This document shows, one piece after another, positions 1 to 6,676 of a stretch of DNA of 33,378 bases. Made by a program: the position numbers and the translations under genes. The notes under the pieces are model-generated. The model worked only from the letters and a program-made list of their open reading frames with translations. It did not search any database and was not told the origin of the DNA. The DNA lies in assembly GCA_965369705.1 (NCBI GenBank), contig CBDURF010000013.1, positions 1 to 33,378 of the forward strand, in the 5' to 3' direction. Within the stretch, counting starts at the first letter, position 1, and each line of letters starts with the position of its first letter. Source of the stretch: JAGLCY01 sp965369705. GTDB taxonomy: Bacteria; Krumholzibacteriota; Krumholzibacteriia; LZORAL124-64-63.

Positions 1-1
1 G

Positions 2-151
2 GCTCCCCTGGCGGAAGTGTTGGCGAACGATCCCACACTGGCTCGCGGGGTCAATGTCCTGGACGGCCACGTCACCCACTGGGGCCTGGCCACGGTGCGC
101 GATTGTGACGCGGTGCCCGTTTCCGAGGCCTGCGGCGGGTCCGGCCCATGA
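2..151 (+). CDS. ald: Alanine dehydrogenase, C-terminal fragment (cut by window start)
   Basis: The frame is open from base 2 to a TGA at 149-151 and encodes 49 residues of a longer protein whose start lies outside the window. The text LANDPTLARGVNVLDGHVTH resembles the last helix and strand of alanine dehydrogenases, where an (N)PALA(K/R)G(L/V)NV(x)xGxVT pattern precedes the end of the protein. In that family the enzyme is a cytosolic NAD-dependent oxidoreductase interconverting alanine with pyruvate plus ammonia. The stop overlaps the ATG of the next gene (ATGA at 148-151), so the two are probably translationally coupled. The catalytic and NAD-binding parts are not visible, so the call rests on the C-terminal pattern alone. 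Confidence 0.65.
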   Translation, partial: APLAEVLANDPTLARGVNVLDGHVTHWGLATVRDCDAVPVSEACGGSGP

Positions 152-1473
152 GCTGGATGACCTTGTACAGGTCCCGTCTCCAGAGCGCCGAGGAAGCCGT
201 CCGGTTGGTGGGATCCGGCCACAAGGTGTACCTGGGTTCGGGCTGCGCCGCACCCCATGGTCTGATCACCGCCCTGACGGGTCGGGCCGAGGAACTGCAG
301 GACGTGGAAATCATCCATCATCTGACCCTGGGCGAGGCGCCTTACATCGCCGGCGACATGAAGGGCCATTTCCGCCTCAATGATTGTTTCGTCGGAGCGA
401 ACACCCGCGACGCCGTCAACGAGGGGCGCGCGGACTACGTGCCGGTCCATCTGCACGAGATGCCCCGCCTTTTTCGCCGAGGCGTGATTCCGCTGGACTG
501 CGCGCTGGTCGTGGTCAGCCCGCCGGACGAACACGGCTTCTGCAGTTTCGGCATCGAGGTCGGCGTCACGAAGCCGGCCGCCCTTTCCGCTCGGGTGATC
601 GTGGCGGAGGTCAACCGCAAAATGCCCCGCACCCTTGGGGACAGCTTCATCCACGTTTCCAAGATCCAGTCCTTCGTCGAAGTCGACCGGGACCTGGATG
701 AATTCCGGCCCGAACCGGCTACCGAGGTCGAAAGGAAGATCGGCGCTCACGTGGCCGACCTCATCGACGACGGTTCCTGTCTGCAACTGGGGCTGGGGGC
801 GATTTCCAATACGGTCCTGGATTTTCTGGGCGACCGCAGGGACCTGGGGGTTCACACCGATATGTTCACCGAAGCCCTGCCGGAACTGGTGGGCAGCGGG
901 GTGGTGACCGGGGAGCGCAAGACCTTCCACCCGGGCAAGGTCATCGCCGGGTTCATCATGGGAACCCGCGATGTCTATGATTTCGCTCACGACAACGCCC
1001 TCATCGAATTCCACCCGACTGACTACGTGAATCACCCGGGCAACATCGCCAAGAACGACAACATGGTCGCGATCAACAGTGCGATCCAGGTCGATCTCAC
1101 CGGGCAGGTCTGCTCCGATTCCATCGGGGAAAGGATCTACAGCGGGTTCGGCGGCCAGGCTGATTTCATGCGAGGGGCCGCCATGGCCAAGGGGGGGCTG
1201 CCGATCATCGCTCTGCCCTCGGTCACCACGGACGGACGACTGTCGCGGATCGTGCCCAACCTGGACCAAGGGTCCGGCGTGGTCCTGACCCGGGCGGATG
1301 TCCACGTGGTGGTGACGGAATACGGGGTTGCCCATATGCTGGGGCGAAACGTGCGCCAGCGCGCCGAGGCCTTGATTGGCATCGCCCACCCCTCATTCCG
1401 GGAAACCCTGCTCGAGGCGGCCCACCGGCGAGGCCTTTTCGGAAGGCTCTTTCCCGGCGGTCTGACGGCGTAA
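148..1473 (+). CDS. Acetyl-CoA hydrolase/transferase family protein (4-hydroxybutyrate/butyrate CoA-transferase-like)
   Basis: A 441-residue protein of the size of the 4-hydroxybutyrate/butyryl-CoA:acetate CoA-transferase family. Family signatures are the N-terminal GSGCAAPHGLI region, a C-terminal loop with GFGGQADFMRGA near residue 340, and TEYGVAHMLGRNVRQRAEAL followed by IAHPSFRE near the end. These cytosolic enzymes move CoA between carboxylic acids through a glutamyl-CoA intermediate. At the place where the family has (H)(T/S)EM, with Glu238 in the clostridial 4-hydroxybutyrate enzyme, this protein has HTDM, and the aspartate falls at residue 238 (codon GAT at 859-861). If confirmed, this may shift activity from transfer toward thioester hydrolysis. 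The start overlaps the preceding alanine dehydrogenase stop, suggesting shared expression in amino-acid or short-chain-acid metabolism. The exact substrate cannot be read from sequence. Confidence 0.88.
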   Translation: MSWMTLYRSRLQSAEEAVRLVGSGHKVYLGSGCAAPHGLITALTGRAEELQDVEIIHHLTLGEAPYIAGDMKGHFRLNDCFVGANTRDAVNEGRADYVPVHLHEMPRLFRRGVIPLDCALVVVSPPDEHGFCSFGIEVGVTKPAALSARVIVAEVNRKMPRTLGDSFIHVSKIQSFVEVDRDLDEFRPEPATEVERKIGAHVADLIDDGSCLQLGLGAISNTVLDFLGDRRDLGVHTDMFTEALPELVGSGVVTGERKTFHPGKVIAGFIMGTRDVYDFAHDNALIEFHPTDYVNHPGNIAKNDNMVAINSAIQVDLTGQVCSDSIGERIYSGFGGQADFMRGAAMAKGGLPIIALPSVTTDGRLSRIVPNLDQGSGVVLTRADVHVVVTEYGVAHMLGRNVRQRAEALIGIAHPSFRETLLEAAHRRGLFGRLFPGGLTA

Positions 1474-1516
1474 ACCGGGATGGAATGGCCCCTGGAGCCA
1501 ATTTCCACCAACCTTG

Positions 1517-1549
1517 TTGACAATTCGTCAAATCCCTGACAATTTGTCC
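1517..1549. promoter_or_regulatory. Two near-palindromic direct repeats upstream of the NtrC-type regulator (candidate operator)
   Basis: TTGACAATTCGTCAA (1517-1531) has perfect 5-bp arms, TTGAC and GTCAA. TGACAATTTGTCC (1537-1549) contains the palindrome GACAA-T-TTGTC. The two copies share TGACAATT(C/T)GTC, are 19 bp apart, and stand 64-96 bp before the start of the response regulator gene at 1613. TTGACA at 1517-1522 could also act as a -35 element, but no good -10 follows. A paired dyad next to a Fis-type DNA-binding regulator suggests autoregulation; this is inference. Confidence 0.4.
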
Positions 1550-1560
1550 TCCTGTTCCTG

Positions 1561-1576
1561 CCGGCCTCCGGGCCGG
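1561..1576 (+). promoter_or_regulatory. GC-rich hairpin with UNCG-type tetraloop in the leader of the response regulator gene
   Basis: CCGGCC-TCCG-GGCCGG forms a perfect 6-bp stem with a C(UCCG)G loop, one of the most stable RNA tetraloop classes. It lies 36 nt before the ATG at 1613 and has no following T run, so it is not a standard terminator. It may stabilise or pause the leader transcript. Role unknown. Confidence 0.35.
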
Positions 1577-1612
1577 GTCACCTGGCACAGCCTCCAAAGG
1601 TAACCGGTCCAG

Positions 1613-3013
1613 ATGAACACCAAACCCGAATTCAACGGCAGCGGCACGGGTGCCGACTCCGGTTCCCCCGTTCCCGAACACGATGCGACGATCCTCGTGG
1701 TCGATGACGAACCCGAACTCAGCCGGGCCCTGAGCAAACTGCTTTCGCGCAACGGGTACCATGTCCTGACCGCCGGCAACGGCGAGGAGGGGCTTGCCAT
1801 TCTGCGGCGGGAGGAAATCCACCTGGTGCTCTCGGACCTGCAGATGCCCAAGATGGGCGGGCTGGAACTGCTGAAAGCCGCCCAGGTCGTGGCCCCGAAC
1901 ACCGAATTCGTGATCATTACCGGGCACGGAACCATCGAAACAGCGGTCGACGCCATGAGGACGGGGGCCTACGATTTCATCGAAAAGCCCTTCTCCATAA
2001 CCACGACCCTGAAGGTGGTCCGCAAGGCCCTTGAAAAGCAGCACCTCATCGCCGAGAACAGGGATCTGCGGAAACGTCTGGAGGAGATCCAGGGCGTAAA
2101 TGAAATCATCGGCAACAGCGAACCCATGCGGCAGGCCATCGACACGGCCCGGCAGGTTGCCCCCAGCAGCGCGACCATCCTGCTGACCGGTGAGAGTGGG
2201 ACGGGTAAGGAGGTCTTTGCGTCGGCGATCCACGGCTGGAGCGATCGCCCCAAACAGACCATGGTGCGTGTCAGCTGCGCCGCCTTGCCGGAGAATCTTC
2301 TGGAAGCCGAACTGTTCGGCTACGAGAAAGGGGCCTTCACCGGGGCCGTGGCCCGGCGCAAGGGGCGGTTCGAGGCGGCCAACCACGGCACGCTTTTTCT
2401 CGACGAGGTCGGGGAGATGTCCCTCACCACGCAGGTCAAGTTGTTGCGGGTTTTGCAGGAAAACGTCATCGAACGGCTGGGCGGAAACGAACCTGTCTAT
2501 GTCGACGTCAGGATCATCGCCGCCACCAATTCCGACCTGCCGACCATGGTGGCCGAGGGCCGCTTCCGCGAGGATCTTTTCTACCGGCTGAATGTCATCA
2601 ACCTGGAGTTGCCGTCCCTGCGCAGCCGGGGCGAGGATGTCGTCCTGCTTTCCAACTTCTTCCTGCAGAAGTACAACGAGAAGAACGGCAAGCAGTTGGC
2701 TGGTTTCACGCCCGCGGCCCTGGAGGTGATGGCCAAGTACTCCTGGCCGGGAAATGTCCGGGAACTCGAAAACGCCATCGAACGGGCGGTGGTCCTGAGC
2801 AAGGATTCCGTCGTCGATGTGGATGTCCTGCCCAACTCGGTGGTCATGGGACGTCAGCGGTCCGATACGGTGAACATCCCGGTGGGCACGACGCTACGGG
2901 ACGCCGAGATGGAGTTGATCCAGGCGACCCTCGACAGCACCGGGGGGGACAAGGAGACGGCGGCCAACATCCTGGGCATCGCCTCCCGTACCATTTACCG
3001 GAAAATGCAGTAA
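1613..3013 (+). CDS. Sigma-54-dependent NtrC-family response regulator
   Basis: A 466-residue two-component regulator with three domains in order. The receiver spans about residues 25-140 (acidic pair D31/D32, phospho-acceptor D75, K125). The AAA+ domain spans about 165-400 (Walker A GESGTGKE 193-200, sigma-54 contact loop GAFTGA 240-245, Walker B LFLDEVGE 261-268). A Fis-type helix-turn-helix lies at about 433-466. It should be phosphorylated by a histidine kinase, oligomerise, and activate sigma-54 RNA polymerase. No kinase gene is present in the window, so it is an orphan here. The C-terminus ends right after RTIYRKMQ, slightly shorter than many relatives, but the recognition helix is complete. 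Paired palindromes at 1517-1549 may be its own binding sites. The target genes are unknown. Confidence 0.95.
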   Translation: MNTKPEFNGSGTGADSGSPVPEHDATILVVDDEPELSRALSKLLSRNGYHVLTAGNGEEGLAILRREEIHLVLSDLQMPKMGGLELLKAAQVVAPNTEFVIITGHGTIETAVDAMRTGAYDFIEKPFSITTTLKVVRKALEKQHLIAENRDLRKRLEEIQGVNEIIGNSEPMRQAIDTARQVAPSSATILLTGESGTGKEVFASAIHGWSDRPKQTMVRVSCAALPENLLEAELFGYEKGAFTGAVARRKGRFEAANHGTLFLDEVGEMSLTTQVKLLRVLQENVIERLGGNEPVYVDVRIIAATNSDLPTMVAEGRFREDLFYRLNVINLELPSLRSRGEDVVLLSNFFLQKYNEKNGKQLAGFTPAALEVMAKYSWPGNVRELENAIERAVVLSKDSVVDVDVLPNSVVMGRQRSDTVNIPVGTTLRDAEMELIQATLDSTGGDKETAANILGIASRTIYRKMQ

Positions 3014-3042
3014 CCAGGGTTTAAAAGAGGAATCCGGCCGGC

Positions 3043-3071
3043 TTGACCGGGTTTTGGAGGGTGGTTATATT
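3043..3071 (+). promoter_or_regulatory. Sigma-70 promoter for tRNA-Leu (and possibly tig)
   Basis: TTGACC (3043-3048), a 17-bp spacer, then TATATT (3066-3071). The predicted start near 3078 is about 35 nt before the tRNA. The same pattern (TTGACA-N17-TATATT) precedes the tRNA-Lys gene at 11722. Confidence 0.65.
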
Positions 3072-3113
3072 GGCGCGGCCAATCTCCGCCCAGCCGCGTG
3101 ACAGGTCCTTTGA

Positions 3114-3198
3114 GCGAGAGTGGCGGAACTGGCAGACGCGCAGGATTTAGGTTCCTGTGGGGAAACCCGTGGGGGTTCGAGTCCCCCCTCTCGCACCA
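3114..3198 (+). tRNA. tRNA-Leu, anticodon UAG
   Basis: An 85-nt class II tRNA. The acceptor stem GCGAGAG pairs with CTCTCGC, followed by discriminator A and an encoded CCA. The anticodon arm is CAGGA-TTTAGGT-TCCTG, giving anticodon TAG (UAG), which reads CUN leucine codons. A long variable arm (GTGGGGAAACCCGT region) and a standard T arm with GGTTCGAGTCC are visible. A second CCA directly follows the encoded one (ACCACCA). No rho-independent terminator is seen before tig 100 nt downstream, so read-through is likely. Confidence 0.97.
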
Positions 3199-3301
3199 CC
3201 ATTTATTTTCCGGGTAACTTCAAGCCCAGATCGCGGATCTTCAGCTGGTCGCACCGGGTCAGCGGGTCCGGGCTGTTCAACCAAAACGAGGAATGAATTC
3301 C

Positions 3302-4642
3302 ATGACCGAGAATCAATCGAAGGCCCATAATCCCATATCCACGGTCATCGAATCGCCCGAGCCCTGGAAGCGGGTCGTCAAGACCCTGATCGACCGCGCC
3401 CATTTCGACCATGAATACACCAACCGGCTTAAAAAGGCGGCCAAGTCGCACCAAAAGGCGGGATTCCGCAAAGGCCGCACCCCGCGGGCGATCGTGGAAA
3501 AGGAGATGGGGGACCTGATCCGCACCGAGACGGTGGAAGCTCTGGTGCCCAAGGCCTGGATGACCGCCCTGATGGAGCACAAGCTCACTCCGGTCAACGA
3601 TCCCACGCTGGAGAACCTGGAATTCGGCGATGAAGGGCCCCTGAAATTCGATCTGGTGGTCGAGGTCCGACCCGAGATCGAGTTGGGCGACATCGACGGG
3701 CTGCTCATCAAGCGGCGTGAGGCCGTGGTGGCGGACAAGGACGTGGATCAGGTGCTGGACCGGCTCCGGGAAAGCCGGGCGGTCTACGAAAAGGTCGACC
3801 GAGCGGCCGGTCCCGACGATCAGATCCTGGTGGATCTGGTTCCCGCTGGGCCGGACGGTGATTTTCCCGAGGAGGGAAAGATCGCCGACCAGCGCATCAT
3901 CCTGGGTTCTCCCAACAACATGGCCGTTTTCAACGAAGAACTGCTGGGTTGCTCGGCCAGCCAGGAGAAGACCGTGACGATCGACTATCCCGCCGATCAT
4001 CCCAACGAGAAACTCCAGGGCCGGAGCATGGTCTTCCGGTGCCTGATCAGGGAGATCGCGGCCAAGAGTCTGCCCGCCCTCGACGACGACTTCGCCGGCG
4101 CGGTGGCCGATGGCAAGACCCTCGCGGATCTGCGAGCCGACATCCAGACCGATCTCGAGAAGGAGACCGCCCAGCGCATCGAACAGGAAATGGACCGCCA
4201 GGTCCAGACGGAACTTGTCAAACGCCATGATGTTCCACTGCCGCCGTCCATGGTCTCGAGATACCTGGCTTCCGGGCTGGAGGATATGCACAAACGGAAC
4301 GCCCAGCTGGGCCGGCCGGATTCCGAGGAGGAGGACCGGGAGTATCTCGAAGCCGGTAAGCCTCATGCCGAAACGGCTTTGCAGGCAATGCTCCTGCTCG
4401 AGGCGGTGCGGCGGAAGGAAGATATCAAGGTGACGAGTGAAGATGTCGATGAACGCATCGAACAGTTGGCCCTCGAAAATGGATTCGATGTTGACCAGTA
4501 TCGGGAATTCGTCAACAGTGGCGAGGAGAAAGAACGCATCGAATACGACCTGCTGGAACGCAGAACCTACGATTTCCTGCTCTCACGGGCGGAAATCGCC
4601 ACGGTTCCCGCGGACACGGATGTCTTCGCCGAAAAGGAGTGA
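3302..4642 (+). CDS. tig: Trigger factor, ribosome-associated chaperone and peptidyl-prolyl isomerase
   Basis: A 446-residue protein with the three-part trigger factor layout. The N-terminal ribosome-binding domain carries the GFRKGRTP signature at about residues 54-61. A degenerate FKBP-like isomerase domain spans about 150-245. A helical, charged C-terminal chaperone domain follows to the end. It docks beside the ribosome exit tunnel through the FRK loop and shields nascent chains. An in-frame ATG exists at 3293, but the Shine-Dalgarno GAGGA (3288-3292) touches it, whereas the ATG at 3302 has a normal 9-10 nt spacing, so I prefer 3302. It heads the tig-clpP-clpX-lon series, a common bacterial arrangement. 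The clpP ribosome site AAGGAG overlaps its stop. Confidence 0.95.
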   Translation: MTENQSKAHNPISTVIESPEPWKRVVKTLIDRAHFDHEYTNRLKKAAKSHQKAGFRKGRTPRAIVEKEMGDLIRTETVEALVPKAWMTALMEHKLTPVNDPTLENLEFGDEGPLKFDLVVEVRPEIELGDIDGLLIKRREAVVADKDVDQVLDRLRESRAVYEKVDRAAGPDDQILVDLVPAGPDGDFPEEGKIADQRIILGSPNNMAVFNEELLGCSASQEKTVTIDYPADHPNEKLQGRSMVFRCLIREIAAKSLPALDDDFAGAVADGKTLADLRADIQTDLEKETAQRIEQEMDRQVQTELVKRHDVPLPPSMVSRYLASGLEDMHKRNAQLGRPDSEEEDREYLEAGKPHAETALQAMLLLEAVRRKEDIKVTSEDVDERIEQLALENGFDVDQYREFVNSGEEKERIEYDLLERRTYDFLLSRAEIATVPADTDVFAEKE

Positions 4643-4645
4643 CCC

Positions 4646-5269
4646 ATGCTTGTACCCGTAGTCGTTGATCAGACCAGTCACGGTGAACGGGCTTACGATA
4701 TCTATTCCCGGTTGCTGAAGGACCGGATCATCTTTCTGGGCTTGCCGCTTGACGACAATATCGCCAACCTGGTCATCGCCCAGATGCTGTTCCTGCAGGC
4801 CGAGGACCCGGAAAGGGACATCTATCTGTACATCAACAGTCCCGGCGGCAGCGTGACCTCGGGTCTTGCGATCTACGATACGATTCAATACATTACAAAT
4901 GATGTGGTTACCATCTGCATGGGACAGGCCGCCAGCATGGGCGCCGTCCTGCTGGCAGCCGGTGCGCCGGGAAAACGGTCGGCGCTGAAGAATTCCCGGG
5001 TCATGATCCATCAGCCCCTCGGGGGCAGCCAGGGTCAGGCCAGCATGTTGGAGATCTACACCAGGGAGATCCTCAACATCCGGGACAAACTCTACGACAT
5101 TCTGGCCGCCCATACCGGACAGACTAAGGAAAAGATCGCCACCGACAGTGACCGTGACTTTTTCATGTCCGCGGAGGAGGCGTGCGAATACGGTCTGGTC
5201 GACAAGGTGATCGAGAGCAGGAGTGAAATCGAGCCTGACCCGAATTCGAAGAAAAAGAAGAAGAAGTAG
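4646..5269 (+). CDS. clpP: ATP-dependent Clp protease proteolytic subunit
   Basis: A 207-residue serine peptidase that forms the barrel-shaped core of ClpXP. The catalytic triad is visible as S97 (GQAASMGA), H122 (MIHQP) and D171 (SDRDFFM). These numbers match mature E. coli ClpP, so this protein appears to lack the N-terminal propeptide that E. coli ClpP removes. The oligomerisation and Gly-rich parts (YINSPGGSV, QPLGGSQGQA) are intact. The start is 3 nt after the tig stop with AAGGAG at the right distance. The protein ends in six consecutive lysines, an unusual tail that would lie on the apical face near the ATPase docking surface. It is followed 24 nt later by clpX. Confidence 0.97.
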   Translation: MLVPVVVDQTSHGERAYDIYSRLLKDRIIFLGLPLDDNIANLVIAQMLFLQAEDPERDIYLYINSPGGSVTSGLAIYDTIQYITNDVVTICMGQAASMGAVLLAAGAPGKRSALKNSRVMIHQPLGGSQGQASMLEIYTREILNIRDKLYDILAAHTGQTKEKIATDSDRDFFMSAEEACEYGLVDKVIESRSEIEPDPNSKKKKKK

Positions 5270-5293
5270 TCGAGGAATGGAGTTGGAGTCTTG

Positions 5294-6556
5294 ATGAAAC
5301 GTCGACAGAACGGCAGCCCGCAGATGATCAAGTGCTCGTTCTGTGCCCGTGGCCAGGACGAGGTGGCCAAGCTCGTCGCCGGTCCTTCCAGCGTGTACAT
5401 CTGCAGCGAGTGCATCAAGCTGTGCAACGACATCCTCGAGGGTGAACTGCTCGACGATGCTTCCCTGGCGCCGCCCAAGTTCCCCAAGCCGAAGGAGATC
5501 CGGGAATTCCTGGACTCCTACGTGATCGGGCAGGAAGAGGCCAAGGTCAGCCTGTCGGTGGCCGTCTTCAACCATTACAAGCGCATCCACCAGAAGAAGA
5601 CCAGTGACGGGGTCGAGATAGACAAGAGCAATATCCTGCTGCTGGGAAACACCGGCACCGGAAAGACCCTGCTGGCCCAGACCCTGGCCCGGTTCCTGAA
5701 CGTGCCGTTCGCCATCGCCGACGCCACCGCCCTGACCGAGGCCGGCTATGTGGGCGAGGACGTGGAGAACATCCTCGTCCGGCTGCTCCAGGCCGCGGAC
5801 TACAGCATTCCCGCAGCCGAACAGGGTATCGTCTACGTCGACGAGATCGACAAGATCGGACGCAAAAGCGGCAACCCCTCGATCACCCGGGACGTATCCG
5901 GCGAAGGTGTTCAGCAGGCCCTGCTGAAGATTCTCGAGGGCACCGTGGCGAACGTGCCGCCCCAGGGCGGACGCAAGCATCCGCAGCAGAAGTATCTCGA
6001 GGTCAATACCAAGAACATCCTGTTCATCTGCGGCGGCGCCTTCCAGGGCCTGGAGAAGATCATCGAACGTCGGGTGGGCCGGAACGTGCTGGGTTTCGCC
6101 CGCCAGGAGGAATTTTCCATCAGCGAGGAGCGGGAGGAATTCCTCAGCCTGGTCGAGTCCCAGGACCTGATGCAATTCGGCCTGATTCCCGAACTCATCG
6201 GCCGGCTGCCCGTGGTGACCAGCATGCACGAACTGGACCACGACGCCATGACCCGTATCCTCACCGAACCGCGCAACGCGTTGACCAAGCAGTACATCAA
6301 GCTGCTTGAGATGGAAGATGTCGAATTGGTGTTCGAGCCTGAGGCGCTGGTGGAGATCGCCAACCTGGCGATCAAGCGTAAGACCGGCGCACGCGGGCTG
6401 CGCACCATTCTGGAAAACATCATGCGCGACACCATGTACGAGATTCCTTCCCAGGAGGACGTCCGTCAGGTTATCATCACCCGGGAGACCGTGGCCGAAA
6501 AGGCCGAGCCCGAGGTGGTGCTGGGCGCCCGCCCGAGCGACATCAAGGAAGCGTAA
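5294..6556 (+). CDS. clpX: ATP-dependent Clp protease ATP-binding subunit ClpX
   Basis: A 420-residue AAA+ unfoldase. An N-terminal four-cysteine zinc-binding domain (C14, C17, C37, C40) recognises adaptors and substrates. The ATPase domain has Walker A GNTGTGKT (118-125), the pore loop GYVG (151-154), Walker B VYVDEID (180-186) and the GARGLR sensor-2 region near the C-terminus. The ClpP-docking loop reads LGF rather than the E. coli IGF, an accepted variant. It partners with ClpP from the gene just upstream. ATG at 5294 is chosen over the adjacent in-frame TTG at 5291 because GGAG at 5285-5288 gives standard spacing. All key residues are present. Confidence 0.97.
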   Translation: MKRRQNGSPQMIKCSFCARGQDEVAKLVAGPSSVYICSECIKLCNDILEGELLDDASLAPPKFPKPKEIREFLDSYVIGQEEAKVSLSVAVFNHYKRIHQKKTSDGVEIDKSNILLLGNTGTGKTLLAQTLARFLNVPFAIADATALTEAGYVGEDVENILVRLLQAADYSIPAAEQGIVYVDEIDKIGRKSGNPSITRDVSGEGVQQALLKILEGTVANVPPQGGRKHPQQKYLEVNTKNILFICGGAFQGLEKIIERRVGRNVLGFARQEEFSISEEREEFLSLVESQDLMQFGLIPELIGRLPVVTSMHELDHDAMTRILTEPRNALTKQYIKLLEMEDVELVFEPEALVEIANLAIKRKTGARGLRTILENIMRDTMYEIPSQEDVRQVIITRETVAEKAEPEVVLGARPSDIKEA

Positions 6557-6676
6557 CAGCAACCAGCAACCTCCCAGTATTGTCACGAATGGGTCTGAAC
6601 GACCCCTTGATCAGCGGGCGGTCCGCGCACGGGCGTCCGCCTGAGGCATTGCGGCACCACCGGTCCGAGGAGAGAA

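Noticed and set aside
1583..1602. Possible sigma-54 promoter (TGGCAC) before the NtrC-type gene
   Set aside because: TGGCAC fits a -24 element, but the required GC of the -12 element (TTGC) is missing at the right spacing.
4583..6586. Long minus-strand open frame (about 667 codons) opposite clpP and clpX
   Set aside because: It lies exactly antisense to two genes with all catalytic motifs; its translation is His/Gly/Leu/Asp-rich low-complexity text with no recognisable domain. It is a GC-rich shadow. The same holds for the long frames at 12622-13749 (+), 15604-17205 (-) and 7604-8701 (-).
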